From UBA9676 sp963837105 (GTDB lineage Bacteria; Actinomycetota; Actinomycetes; Streptosporangiales; Streptosporangiaceae): a stretch of DNA of 64,000 nt. Shown one piece after another: positions 41,469-51,621 of this stretch. The notes under the pieces are model-generated. The model made no database searches and was not told where the DNA came from. It was given only the letters and a program-made list of their open reading frames with translations. The stretch is from assembly GCA_963837105.1 (NCBI GenBank), contig CAWIMG010000027.1:1-64000 (forward strand). Reading direction: 5' to 3'. The position numbers and the translations under genes are program-made. How positions within the stretch are numbered: the stretch's first letter is position 1; every line of letters starts with the position of its first letter.

Positions 41469-42904
41469 GACATCTCCACCTCCCTGCCCTGGTCCTGCCC
41501 TGGGTCCCGCCGCGCCGGCGTGCCGCAGACCGGCACATGCCACGGCCGGAATTCCCGGCCCTGCAGCTGGAACACCCGGGAGAACAGCTCGTAGTACTCC
41601 AGCCGCAGCGCCTGGATGGCGGCGACCAGCGCTTCCAGCGCGAACGTGACCGCGTTGCCGATGACGAACACGGCGCACGCCGCTACCACCATCGCCCCGC
41701 CGTGGTGCCACAGAGCCAGGGTGCCTTCCCAGACCAGCAGCCCGAGTGCGGCGTGGGTCAGCCCGAACGCGGCCAGCCGTGCGAATGAGACCACGTTCGA
41801 GCCCAGCCGGATCACCAGATCGAACAGCTCCACCGATGCCTGGACCACACCGGTGCCCTTGCCCCCGGCCTCGGCGAAGAAGCCGGTGAACGCCAGTACC
41901 AGGCCCACCACGGCGATGGCCGCGCCCGCCCACAGCAGTGCGTCCTGGTGGAAGTACCAGCCGGCGGCGGCGGCACCGATGCCAGCGAACAGCGAACTTC
42001 CCGCGATGCCCGATGGCGCGTACAGGGCGGCCGGCCAGCCGCCTTCCCGCCACCGGTTGACCGCGCCCAGGGCATAGGCCCCGGCCAGCAGCACCGCTCC
42101 GACCGCCAGCGCCGCGAGCAGCAGCGGGATCGGCTCGTCGAGCGGGTTCAGCCAGAGCGTGGGCACCACGCCGGTCGGGCCGAAAAACTCCCCGTACAGC
42201 AGGCCGAACACGGTCGCGGCCACGCCAGCCCCGGCTACGAACGGCCAGGCGGGGCGGTAGCGGCGGGCCCAGCCGGGCCAGCCGGCCCACAGCGCCACCG
42301 CCGCGCCGAAGAGCAGGAGGCCCTGGCCGGCGTCACCGAACATCATGCCGAACATGAGCACATAGCTGAACCAGGCCAGCCAGCTCGGGTCGATGTCCGC
42401 GTACGGGACCGTGCCGTATGTCCGCACCAGCGGCATCAGCGCCCGCCGCAGCGGCGGGCCGCCGATCAAGGTGGGCGCCTGGACACCCCGGGGGTAGGCC
42501 AGCGGTACCAGCGCACCGCCCAGCGCCGCGATCCGGCCAGCCACCTCGGGCAGCTGATGGGCGGGCAGCCAGCCCGCCAGCGCCACGGCCCCGGACCGCC
42601 GGATCGCCCCGGCCGCGTGCGCTTCCAGCTCGGCTTCCCCGGCCAGCAGGTCATACCGCCCGGCCCGGTCCAGCTCGCCGGGGTCCGGCAGGGCGGCTGA
42701 CAGCGCCGGGGGCTGATGTTCCCGGCCCGCCGCCCGGAGCAGGCGCGCGGACGGGCCGGCCAGGCCGGTGTCCGGGGCGGCCTGGTCGATCTCCATCACC
42801 CCCGCGTCCGCGACCTCGACCAGGACGTCGCGGAGCGAAGCGGCGGGCGCCACCAGCGCGACACGTCCCATCCGCACCGGTGCGGCCGCCTCAAGCCACG
42901 GCAT
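41453..42904 (-). CDS. atpI: V/A-type ATPase subunit I/a (membrane stator)
   Basis: 483 residues, short for the family (usually 600-650) because the N-terminal cytoplasmic domain is reduced to ~200 residues. The C-terminal half has about seven to eight helices with the conserved features YSDIDPSWLAWFSYVLMFGM-type motif (here DPSWLAWFSYVLMFGMMFGD), FGLLYGEFFGPTG, SNVVSFARLAAFGLTHAALG carrying the essential Arg, and FALEALVAAIQALRLEYYE. This subunit forms the ion half-channels against the K ring. ATG 42904 overlaps the subunit C stop by 14 bp. Confidence 0.93.
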   Translation of the reverse strand: MPWLEAAAPVRMGRVALVAPAASLRDVLVEVADAGVMEIDQAAPDTGLAGPSARLLRAAGREHQPPALSAALPDPGELDRAGRYDLLAGEAELEAHAAGAIRRSGAVALAGWLPAHQLPEVAGRIAALGGALVPLAYPRGVQAPTLIGGPPLRRALMPLVRTYGTVPYADIDPSWLAWFSYVLMFGMMFGDAGQGLLLFGAAVALWAGWPGWARRYRPAWPFVAGAGVAATVFGLLYGEFFGPTGVVPTLWLNPLDEPIPLLLAALAVGAVLLAGAYALGAVNRWREGGWPAALYAPSGIAGSSLFAGIGAAAAGWYFHQDALLWAGAAIAVVGLVLAFTGFFAEAGGKGTGVVQASVELFDLVIRLGSNVVSFARLAAFGLTHAALGLLVWEGTLALWHHGGAMVVAACAVFVIGNAVTFALEALVAAIQALRLEYYELFSRVFQLQGREFRPWHVPVCGTPARRDPGQDQGREVEMSCSPG

Positions 42905-43808
42905 CGTAGTCCTCCAGTTGCCCGCCGCCGGCCGCGGCCGCCAGCGCGGCCCTGACCCGCCAGGCGTCGGCTGCCAGCACCGCCGCGGCGCCGATGACCG
43001 GGCTGCTGTCGCTGGCCGAGGTGCGCAGCAGCGACATGGCGTCCCGCTCGACCCGTGCCCACCAGGCCGCTTCCGCCCGCCACAGGCCATCGGCCGTGGT
43101 CGCCCCGGCCAGCGCCCACCGTGCCCTGGCCGGGGTGCTAGCGGCCATCGCCGTCAGCGTGTCCGCCTCAGCGGCGGCTCCGGTCACCGCCCGCAGCGAC
43201 GGCCACATCACCGCCGGGATGGGCTGGCCCGCCGCGAACCGCTGTCCCGCCACCAGCAGCACGGTGGCCGCGATGGCCCAGGTCCGCACCGGGTCGCTGA
43301 GGCTGGCCGCCCATTGCCCCCAGCGGGCCCGCATGCCGAACCGGATCGCGGCCGCGCTGTCGGCACCCATGTCACCCCACGCCGATGCGGCCAGGGCGGT
43401 GCGCAGTTCGGTCACGCTGGCGGCCTCCCGCAGCCGCGGCCAGGCGGTCGCCAGTGAGCCGGGCGTGAACAGGCTGCCCGGCTGGCCGGCCTGGATGCTG
43501 TGCAGCAATTCGTCCACGTTCGCGATCTCGAACCAGGCGGCCAGGGTCCGCAGCAAGTGAGCGCCGCCCTGCGGCAGCCAGCCCGCGAGCACGCGCAGAT
43601 CCCACAGGACCGCGGCGGCGGTGGCGTGCTGCGCCTGGGCCAGCGTCTGCCCCGGATGCACCTCACGCCCATAGGGCGTGACCGCCAGCAGCCGCAGCGC
43701 ATCGGCCAGCGAGCCGGCCGCCGCCACCTGCCGGGCCGCCACCGGGCCGATCCGGCGGCGGGCGAGCGCCCGCGCCCGTACCCCTCCGGCTACCCAGGCG
43801 GCACTCAT
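42891..43808 (-). CDS. atpC: V/A-type ATPase subunit C-like (socket on the rotor)
   Basis: 305 residues, helical, Ala/Trp/Arg-rich. The family of V0 subunit d / A0 subunit C connects the central stalk to the rotor ring. Supporting features are position between G/H and I, length (~300-350 in the family) and repeated helical modules (RTLAAWFEIANVDELLHSI, ALAASAWGDMGADSAAAIRF). No crisp motif was recognised, so the call is mainly from synteny. ATGA overlap with the upstream gene. Confidence 0.75.
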   Translation of the reverse strand: MSAAWVAGGVRARALARRRIGPVAARQVAAAGSLADALRLLAVTPYGREVHPGQTLAQAQHATAAAVLWDLRVLAGWLPQGGAHLLRTLAAWFEIANVDELLHSIQAGQPGSLFTPGSLATAWPRLREAASVTELRTALAASAWGDMGADSAAAIRFGMRARWGQWAASLSDPVRTWAIAATVLLVAGQRFAAGQPIPAVMWPSLRAVTGAAAEADTLTAMAASTPARARWALAGATTADGLWRAEAAWWARVERDAMSLLRTSASDSSPVIGAAAVLAADAWRVRAALAAAAGGGQLEDYDAVA

Positions 43809-44260
43809 GATGGCGGCCCGCCGGTCACGCCCGCAGCACCGGTGAGCCCGGCCCGCACCAGCCCGGCAGCCGCGGCCACCAGCACTGGCAGGCGGCGCTC
43901 GGCCAGCCGCCGGATCCGGCGCGCCTGCAGGCCGGCGTCCGCCGTGGCCGCCTGGGCCTGCTCCCTGGCCTGCGCCAGCACCTGCGCGGCGGCCTCGTCC
44001 TGGGCGGCGCGAGCCTGCCGGCCGGCCTCCTGCCCGATCGCGGCTACCTCGGCCTGCGCCCGGGCGGTGATACGGTCCGCCTCCTGCTGGGCCGCCGCGA
44101 TGATCTGCTGGCACTCGGCATTGGTGCCGTCCAGCAGCGCCAGCACCGGCTCCACCTCGGCGGCCAGTTCGGCGGCCCGGTCAGCGGGTACGCCTGCGCG
44201 GGCCGGGCCGGGCGCACCCGCCGGCCGGAAGCGGTCAAGGAAGTCACGTGCCTGGCTCAC
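43805..44260 (-). CDS. V-ATPase peripheral-stalk subunit, G/H-like
   Basis: 151 residues, predicted as one long Ala/Glu/Gln/Arg helix (e.g. ECQQIIAAAQQEADRITARA, QAEVAAIGQEAGRQARAAQD), as in subunit G/H, which pairs with E in the peripheral stalk. A short C-terminal segment is hydrophobic (LPVLVAAAAGLVRAGL). GTG 44260 overlaps the acyl-carrier-protein stop (GTGA), and its own stop overlaps the subunit C start. Low-complexity composition makes homology hard to prove; position decides. Confidence 0.7.
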   Translation of the reverse strand: MSQARDFLDRFRPAGAPGPARAGVPADRAAELAAEVEPVLALLDGTNAECQQIIAAAQQEADRITARAQAEVAAIGQEAGRQARAAQDEAAAQVLAQAREQAQAATADAGLQARRIRRLAERRLPVLVAAAAGLVRAGLTGAAGVTGGPPS

Positions 44261-44496
44261 GGTCCGGCCAGGAACGCGGCTCCGCTCGCCAGTGTGGCGA
44301 GCTTGGGGTAGTCGTCCTCATCGATGCGCCGTCCCGACCGCTGCGCGAGTTCCTCGACGAAATTGAGGAAGTCCAGCGAGTCCAGTTCGAGTGAATCGCG
44401 GAGATCGGCATCGTCTGTCAGCGTATCGGGGTCACCGTCCGGCGCGATCTCCCGCAGTATGTCCTTGATGGTCTGACGTGCCTGCTCGGGTGTCAC
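44257..44496 (-). CDS. acyl carrier protein
   Basis: 79-residue phosphopantetheine-binding protein. The 4'-phosphopantetheine Ser lies in SLELDSLDFLNFVEELAQ (Asp-Ser-Leu motif, about residue 39) and the fold is acidic and four-helical (QARQTIKDILREIAPDGD at the start). It sits between pdhC and the first V-ATPase gene, with GTGA overlaps on both sides. That is an unusual place: no fatty-acid or polyketide gene is near. It may carry acyl or lipoyl-precursor groups for the dehydrogenase, or regulate; both are speculation. Confidence 0.9.
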   Translation of the reverse strand: MTPEQARQTIKDILREIAPDGDPDTLTDDADLRDSLELDSLDFLNFVEELAQRSGRRIDEDDYPKLATLASGAAFLAGP

Positions 44497-45770
44497 AGCT
44501 CCTCCGGTCGTTGCAGCAGTTCCGCGATCATGGTCAGAAACCGCCCGCCGGTGTAGCCGTCGGTGGCGCGATGGTCGGCGGCGAGCGTGGTGACGACCAG
44601 CGGCCGGACGCCGAGCAGGCCGCCCACCGCCCAGGGGCGCTCGACGATCTTGCCGAAGCCGACCAGCGCCACCTGCGGTGGATAGATCACCCCGGTCACC
44701 GATTCCACCCCCTGGTCGCCGAGATTGGTCACGGTGATGGTGGCGTCGGTCAGTTCCGAGGCGCGCAGTCGCCCGGCCCGGGCCCGGTTGACCAGATCCC
44801 GCAGCCTGGCCATCAGCTCGCCGGGTGCCAGGCCAGCGGCGTCGTGGATGGCCGGGGTGATCAGCCCGCCGCCGCGCAGCGAGATCGCCACTCCGAGGTG
44901 AACGGCCGGGCCCGGCACGAAGTAGTCGTCCGTCCAGTAGCCGTTGAGTTCGGGCACCTGGCGGGCGGCGAGCGCGGTGGCGCGCAGCAGCAGCGCGGCC
45001 GGCACCAGCCGCTCCGACATCTCCAGGCTGCGGTTGCGTTCGTGCAGCCAGTCCAGGGCCGTGCCCATGTCGACGGTGTTGCTCACGTAGTAATGCGGAA
45101 TCTCGCGCTTGGACCGGGCCATCAGCCGGGCGATCGCCTGCCGCATGGAGTCGGCCCGCTCGGCCCGGCTGGGCTGCGCGGGCGGGGCCGCCTGCCCGGC
45201 GGGGGCCGCCTGCCCGGCCGCCCGGCGCACGTCGGTCTCCCGCACCGCCCCGCCCGGGCCGGTGCCGCGGACGGTGCCAAGGTCCACGCCCAGTTCGGCG
45301 GCGAGCCGCCGGGCCAGCGGCGTGACCCGGGGCCGTCGGCTGGTGGCCGCGTGCTCGACGTCTGCCCTGGTGATCACCCCGCCCGGGCCGGTGCCGGGCA
45401 CGGTGGCGAGATCCACGCCAAGCTGGCCGGCCTCGTGCCGGACCAGGGGGGTCTGGCCGGCCTCGTGCCGGACCAGGGGGGTGCTGTGCACCGGCGGCTG
45501 CGGCGCCGACCGTTCCGGTTTCCCGGCCACCGCTCCCGCCTCGCTGATCGTGGCCAGGACCGTGCCCACCGGCACGGTCTGGCCGGCCGGGACAACCAGC
45601 GACTCGATGATCCCGGTGTGGAACGACTCGACCTCGATGGCCGACTTGGCGGTGTCCACCACCGCGATGATGTCGCCCTTATGGACCTGGTCCCCGGGCT
45701 TGACCAGCCACTCGACCAGTGTCCCCTCGTCCATGTCGGCGCCGAGCGTCGGCATCGTGAATTCGGCCAC
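44493..45770 (-). CDS. pdhC: 2-oxo acid dehydrogenase E2 (dihydrolipoamide acyltransferase)
   Basis: 425 residues. One N-terminal lipoyl domain with the lipoylated Lys in AVVDTAKSAIEVES (about residue 43). A linker carries a 30-bp DNA duplication (TPLVRHEAGQ twice). A partial and then a full E3-binding domain (LARRLAAELGVDLGTVRGTG) follow. The catalytic domain has ALAARQVPELNGYW and the active-site TLAADHRATDGYTGG near the C-terminus. It moves the acyl group from E1 to CoA. GTG 45770 gives the usual start AEFTMPTLGADMDEGTL. No E3 (dihydrolipoamide dehydrogenase) gene is in the window, so one encoded elsewhere must serve. A 1-bp gap to pdhB. Confidence 0.93.
   Translation of the reverse strand: MAEFTMPTLGADMDEGTLVEWLVKPGDQVHKGDIIAVVDTAKSAIEVESFHTGIIESLVVPAGQTVPVGTVLATISEAGAVAGKPERSAPQPPVHSTPLVRHEAGQTPLVRHEAGQLGVDLATVPGTGPGGVITRADVEHAATSRRPRVTPLARRLAAELGVDLGTVRGTGPGGAVRETDVRRAAGQAAPAGQAAPPAQPSRAERADSMRQAIARLMARSKREIPHYYVSNTVDMGTALDWLHERNRSLEMSERLVPAALLLRATALAARQVPELNGYWTDDYFVPGPAVHLGVAISLRGGGLITPAIHDAAGLAPGELMARLRDLVNRARAGRLRASELTDATITVTNLGDQGVESVTGVIYPPQVALVGFGKIVERPWAVGGLLGVRPLVVTTLAADHRATDGYTGGRFLTMIAELLQRPEEL
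45423..45482. repeat. perfect 30-bp tandem duplication in pdhC linker
   Basis: Two identical 30-bp units (45423-45452 and 45453-45482) encode TPLVRHEAGQ twice, in frame, within the degenerate first E3-binding-like segment. Exact identity means a recent duplication, an assembly artefact or ongoing repeat variation. Confidence 0.9.
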
Positions 45771-45771
45771 C

Positions 45772-46761
45772 TCAGCCCACCGCCTGGTGTGCCGCTGCCA
45801 CGATCGCCGGCACCTGCGGCAGCGCGGCCTCCTCCAGGTGCCGCGGGTAGGGTATCGGCACCTCGGCACTGCATACCCGCCCCACCGGCGCGTCGAGGTC
45901 ATAGAACGCCTGCTCCATGATCCGGGCGCTCACCTCGGCCGCCAGGCTGCCCGACCGCCATCCCTCATCCACGATCACCGCCCGGTGGGTCCGCCGCACC
46001 GAGGCCATGATCGTCTCGTCGTCCAGGGGCCGCAGCGTGCGCAGGTCGATGACTTCCGCCGCGATCCGCTCGTCCGCCAGTTCCGCCGCCGCGTCCAGCG
46101 TCGTGCCCAGCGTGCCGCCGTAGCTGATGAGCGTGACATCGGTGCCAGGCCGCCGGATGGCGGCGTGATCGATGTCCACGGCGCCCGCATCAGGAGCGAG
46201 CACGCCGCTGGAGTTGTACAGCGAGCCGTGCTCGAAGATCAGTACCGGATCCGGGTCGGCGAGTGCGCTCGCCAGCATGCCGCGAGCGTCCGCCAGCGTG
46301 GCCGGGGCGACGATCCGGAGCCCGGGAATGTGCGCGTACCAGCCCTCCAGGCTGTGCGAATGCTGCGCCGCGACCTGGCGGCCCGCCCCGGTCGTCATCC
46401 TGATCACCAGTGGCACGCTGAACTGGCCACCAGACATGTGCAGCAGGGTGGCCGCGTTGTTCATGATCTGGTCCAGGGCGAGCAGGCTGAAGTTGACCGT
46501 CATGATCTCCACGATCGGCCGCATCCCGGCCATCGCGGCGCCGATGCCGGCGCCGACGAACGCCGATTCCGACAGCGGGGTGTCCCGGATCCGCTCGGGG
46601 CCGAACTCTTCCAGCAGCCCAAGGCTGACCGCGAAGCAGCCGCCGTACCGGCCGACGTCCTCGCCCATGAGGAAGACCCGGTCATCGGCCAGCAGCGCCT
46701 CCCGGATCGCGGCCCGCATGGCCTCGCGGTAGGTGATCTTGGCGGGCTCGTTACTGGTCAT
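45772..46761 (-). CDS. pdhB: pyruvate/2-oxo acid dehydrogenase E1 beta
   Basis: 329 residues, transketolase-like beta subunit. Features: REAMRAAIREALLADDRVFL, GEDVGRYGGCFAVSLGLLEE, DTPLSESAFVGAGIGAAMAG with the conserved Glu, AAQHSHSLEGWYAHIPGL, and a C-terminal transketolase-C domain (VTLISYGGTLGTTLDAA, RRTHRAVIVDEGWRSGSLA). With the alpha subunit it decarboxylates the 2-oxo acid using thiamine diphosphate. Relatives include acetoin dehydrogenase beta, so pyruvate is likely but acetoin is possible. ATGA overlap with pdhA. Confidence 0.93.
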   Translation of the reverse strand: MTSNEPAKITYREAMRAAIREALLADDRVFLMGEDVGRYGGCFAVSLGLLEEFGPERIRDTPLSESAFVGAGIGAAMAGMRPIVEIMTVNFSLLALDQIMNNAATLLHMSGGQFSVPLVIRMTTGAGRQVAAQHSHSLEGWYAHIPGLRIVAPATLADARGMLASALADPDPVLIFEHGSLYNSSGVLAPDAGAVDIDHAAIRRPGTDVTLISYGGTLGTTLDAAAELADERIAAEVIDLRTLRPLDDETIMASVRRTHRAVIVDEGWRSGSLAAEVSARIMEQAFYDLDAPVGRVCSAEVPIPYPRHLEEAALPQVPAIVAAAHQAVG

Positions 46762-47806
46762 GGCTGCCTCGGGCTGTACACGAAGCGGGTCAGTCCCGCT
46801 ACCGGCTCCAGTGGGTCGCTGCGGGCCTGGCCGATCGCCGCGTCAAGCTCCCCGGCCAGGCTGGCGTCGATGGCGGCCAGGGCGTCGTCGGTCAGTTCAC
46901 CTGCCGCCCGCATCCGGGCCGCCAGCGCATCGATCGGGTCGCGCCGCTTCCACTCCTCCACCTCGGCCTTGTCCCGGTACCGGTCCGGGTCGTACATCGA
47001 GTGGGCGCGGAACCGGTAGGTGCGCAACTCGAGGAAGTGCGGGCCACCTCCGCCGCGGACCGCCTCTGCGGCGTGCCGGGCGGCCTGCTCGACCGCGAGC
47101 ACGTCCATCCCGTTGACCGCCCAGGCCGGCATGCCGTAGCTGGCTGCCCGGACCGCCAGATCGGTCTGGGCCTGTGCCCGGGCCAGCGCTGTGCCCATGG
47201 CGTACTGGTTGTTCTCGCAGCAGAACAGCACCGGCAGCTGCCACAGGCTGGCCAGGTTGAGGCATTCGTGGAACTCGCCTTCGGCCACCGCGCCGTCACC
47301 GAAGAAGCAGGCGGTGACCCGGGATTGGCCGCGCATCCGGTCGGCGAGCGCGATGCCGACCGCGAGTGGCAGGCCGCCGCCCACGATCGCGTTCCCGCCG
47401 TAGAAACGGGACTTCGCGTCGAACAGGTGCATCGACCCGCCGCGGCCGCCGCTGCAGCCGGTGCTCTTGCCGTACATCTCGGCCATCACCGCCGTCAGCG
47501 GTATCCCGCGCACCAGCGCATGGCCGTGCTCACGGTAGGTGGACACGATCGCGTCATCCGGGCCGAGTGCCTGGTTGACCCCGGCCGCGACCGCTTCCTC
47601 GCCGATGTACAGGTGCACGAAGCCGTGGATCTCGCCCGCGCTGTACAACTCGACGCACCGCTCCTCGAACCGGCGGATGAGCAGCATCTGGCGCAGCAGT
47701 TCGGTGTGGTGAGCGGCTGGCCCGTCAGGTTCGTTGCGCATATCCGGCTGGTGGGCGCCGCTGGGCCGCCGGCGGACGGCAGCCGCGGCCGGGCGCTGGC
47801 GCGGGC

Positions 47807-47810
<4 letters not shown>
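46758..47810 (-). CDS. pdhA: pyruvate/2-oxo acid dehydrogenase E1 alpha
   Basis: 350 residues with an extra basic N-terminus of ~25. Motifs: LLIRRFEERCVELYSAGEIHG, HLYIGEEAVAAGVNQAL, TYREHGHALVRG, the thiamine diphosphate/Mg site CFFGDGAVAEGEFHECLN followed by ENNQYAMGT, and the phosphorylation-loop-type region YRFRAHSMYDPDRYRDKAEV. Substrate is most likely pyruvate (or acetoin). The start ATG overlaps the acsA stop (ATGA). Confidence 0.94.
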
Positions 47811-49573
<1,763 letters not shown>

Positions 49574-49610
49574 GACCCACCTCCGCGCCTTTGGGGAGTC
49601 CCCTGGCTCA

Positions 49611-49653
49611 TATATAGGCCGCGCACCCGGGGCCGGGCAGGGCCGAACGTCCC
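49611..49653 (-). promoter_or_regulatory. acsA-pdh-V-ATPase operon promoter with dormancy-regulator-like box
   Basis: On the minus strand, a TATATA element (49611-49616) lies about 40 bp before the acsA ATG and could be the -10. About 33 bp farther upstream is the imperfect palindrome GGGCCGAACGTCCC (plus strand, 49640-49653), of the GGGnC-N4-GnCCC form used by DosR/DevR/OsdR regulators, placed where a class II activator overlaps -35. A second perfect palindrome GGGGAGTCCCC follows in the leader (about 49593-49603). Regulation is inferred. Confidence 0.45.
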
Positions 49654-49732
49654 CGTCGACCTGCCAACGGTCGCTGTGTGGTCTCCGGCCGTCCCGGTCG
49701 TGCCACGCTCAGCCCGGCTACGGCGGAGCCGG

Positions 49733-50521
49733 TCACGCGGCGGGGCTGATCAGGCCGTAGTGGCCGTCGTACCGGTGGTAGATGAGATTGCCGCGGCCGG
49801 TCCCGGCGTTGACGAAGAACACGAAGGCCTGCCCGGTGGCGTCGAGCCGGGTGATCGCCTCCGCCTCGGACAGCCGCGGCACCGGGATGCTGCTGACGCT
49901 GATGGCGGGACTGGCCGGGCCCAGCCGGCGGGCCCGCGGGTGGGCCAGGGCCAGCCGGAATCCGCCGCCGGAACGGTAGATCACGCTGTCCTCGCCGGTT
50001 GACTTCTCGGTGAACAGGTGGAAGTCGTAATCCAGCAGTTCGGCGTCGGCGACTGCCTCATCGGGGGTCTGGTGCGCCGATGCGTATGAGGTGTGCCGCA
50101 CCACGGCCCGCTCTTCCGGTGGCCGCGGGAAATAGGGCGGCTGTGCGGCCGGGTGGCTCTGGTGCCGCCACTCACCCGGCCCGGGCTCCGGCTGGCTGCC
50201 ACGGACAGCGGCCCAGTTCCTGGCCGCCCGCTGGATCCGGATCCGCAGCCGGTCGCAGGCATGGTGGGTCGCCTCGCGCATGTTCTCACCGGCGGCCTGG
50301 GCGCGGATCAGCCGCCCGTTCAGGTCGATGTTGAGCAGGGCAAGCGCCGGGTGCTCCACGGCCGGGTCGGCGGCCATGATCAGGCTGACCCGGGCGAAGA
50401 GCACCGGCTCGGGTGCCTTCCGCAGCAGCACGCTGACCTGGTCGACGGCATAGCTGACTGCTCCCTCCGGCACGGCTCCCTGCGTTTCGGCCTGCACTTG
50501 TACCGATCGCGTATCCGCCAT
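49733..50521 (-). CDS. ribosome hibernation factor, long HPF/S30AE-like with doubled C-terminal domain
   Basis: 262 residues. The N-terminal ~110 residues are an S30AE-type ribosome-binding fold (SYAVDQVSVLLRKAPEPVLFA, HHACDRLRIRIQRAARNWA). Two copies of the HPF C-terminal dimerisation motif follow: DYDFHLFTEKSTGEDSVIYR and AFVFFVNAGTGRGNLIYHRY, each after a helix or linker with 'DATGQ' or 'ADAELL'. Homology to mycobacterial dormancy-associated HPFs (Rv0079-like) is suggested by the doubled tail. It would pair or silence 70S ribosomes in slow growth. Upstream of acsA by 159 bp on the same strand; possibly co-regulated. ATG 50521 with GGAGGAGCGTC. Confidence 0.85.
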   Translation of the reverse strand: MADTRSVQVQAETQGAVPEGAVSYAVDQVSVLLRKAPEPVLFARVSLIMAADPAVEHPALALLNIDLNGRLIRAQAAGENMREATHHACDRLRIRIQRAARNWAAVRGSQPEPGPGEWRHQSHPAAQPPYFPRPPEERAVVRHTSYASAHQTPDEAVADAELLDYDFHLFTEKSTGEDSVIYRSGGGFRLALAHPRARRLGPASPAISVSSIPVPRLSEAEAITRLDATGQAFVFFVNAGTGRGNLIYHRYDGHYGLISPAA

Positions 50522-50632
50522 GACGCTCCTCCCTCCGCACCAGGCGGCGGGCCGTCCGGCTGGTCCCCGCTGCCCGCGGTCACCGCCTCTCTTTCCGTCC
50601 TACGGCGGTGGGTGAGATGCCTCCAGAGGCGA

Positions 50633-50667
50633 ACGTCCCGCTCTTGCCCGAGGGCGGAGCGGGACGT
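50633..50667 (-). terminator. hairpin terminator after the DAGK-like gene
   Basis: ACGTCCCGCTC (50633-50643) pairs with GAGCGGGACGT (50657-50667), with an inner GCCC-GA-GGGC stem. It lies just after the stop (50695) of the diacylglycerol kinase-like gene on the minus strand. Confidence 0.75.
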
Positions 50668-50694
50668 CAACCCGGGCCGGTAGCGGCTAGACCC

Positions 50695-51621
50695 TCACCT
50701 CTGCGCTGGACCTCGCGGGAGGGTCCCGGCCGGCACGCAGATCCTGATCGAGGAGGAATGGGCCTTGATCCGCAGCTTCCGGGATGCCGGGCGGGCACCG
50801 CCATCAAGCTGGTAGGGAAGGTGCCGGTCGAACCTGATCCGGAACTGCCTGCCGCGCGTGACATAGACGAACGGCGACCTCTCGGCCTGGCTCAGCATGA
50901 CTCGTCCCAGCGTCCGGGCCCACTGAACCACGTTCCCGGCGGTGACCACACCGAGTTCGAGCAACCCGTCGTCTGGCCTGGCCCCATGGAACGCCTCGAC
51001 TCCGCCGAGGACCTTGCCCACGTTCGCCGTCAGGACACATGAGACCAGGCCCTTGAAGAAGCGTTTTCCGTCGACCTCGATGACCGCCTTCACCGGGTCC
51101 ACGCCGAGATTCCTGGCACCGGTGTAAAGGTAGGCCGCCTGGCCAAACCGGTCCTTCATGCCCCGGTCAGCCTGCCTGATCATGCGGGCATCGAATCCGG
51201 CGCCTGCCATGACCGCAAAATGCTCGCCATTCACCGAGCCGGTGTCCAGCCGGCGCCGATCCCCGTGCAGCCCGACCCGGACGGCTCCGGCCAGGTCGGC
51301 CGGGACATGCAGGTTCGCCGCCAGCAGATTCGCTGTGCCGGCCGGGAGGATCGCGATCACAGCCTCTGTCCCGGCCATTGCGTCGATGCAGCGCTGGACC
51401 GTCCCGTCGCCACCCCAGACGAAGATGACCTCAGCGCCATGCGATAGCGCCCGGCGAGCGCATCTCGGCGCCTTGCGGCTCTTGGCCACCTCGAACCAGA
51501 TCGGATCGGCAGCTCCCTGCTGCGCCAGCATCTCCCGGAGCTTGGCCAGACCGCCGCCGAAGCTCTTGCCACTGTGTGCCACAACAGCCACCCTCGGCAC
51601 CGAATGGCCTCCATTCCCCAT
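50695..51621 (-). CDS. diacylglycerol/lipid kinase family protein
   Basis: About 308 residues of the DAGK_cat family. The nucleotide-binding GGDGT motif lies in FVWGGDGTVQRCIDAMAG, followed by AILPAGTANLLAANLHVPADL with the typical N-L-A pattern, and the C-terminal beta-sandwich HFAVMAGAGFDARMI, CVLTANVGKVLGGVEAF, PDDGLLELGVV, KLRIKAHSSSIRICVPAG. Phosphorylates diacylglycerol or a related lipid at the membrane. The N-terminus RVAVVAHSGKSFGGGLAKLR is a normal start. ATG 51621 with GAGGTG upstream; GTG 51627 is possible. Divergent from the response regulator-phosphatase. Confidence 0.92.
   Translation of the reverse strand: MGNGGHSVPRVAVVAHSGKSFGGGLAKLREMLAQQGAADPIWFEVAKSRKAPRCARRALSHGAEVIFVWGGDGTVQRCIDAMAGTEAVIAILPAGTANLLAANLHVPADLAGAVRVGLHGDRRRLDTGSVNGEHFAVMAGAGFDARMIRQADRGMKDRFGQAAYLYTGARNLGVDPVKAVIEVDGKRFFKGLVSCVLTANVGKVLGGVEAFHGARPDDGLLELGVVTAGNVVQWARTLGRVMLSQAERSPFVYVTRGRQFRIRFDRHLPYQLDGGARPASRKLRIKAHSSSIRICVPAGTLPRGPAQR

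Noticed and set aside
43809..44114. Longer reading of subunit C to 44114
   Set aside because: The extra residues read as the shadow of the G/H-like gene; the ATGA junction fixes the start at 43808.
36369..44260. F-type ATP synthase operon
   Set aside because: Catalytic subunit has the V/A-type bulge layout, B lacks Walker A and D, E, F, I, K types match V/A ATPase.
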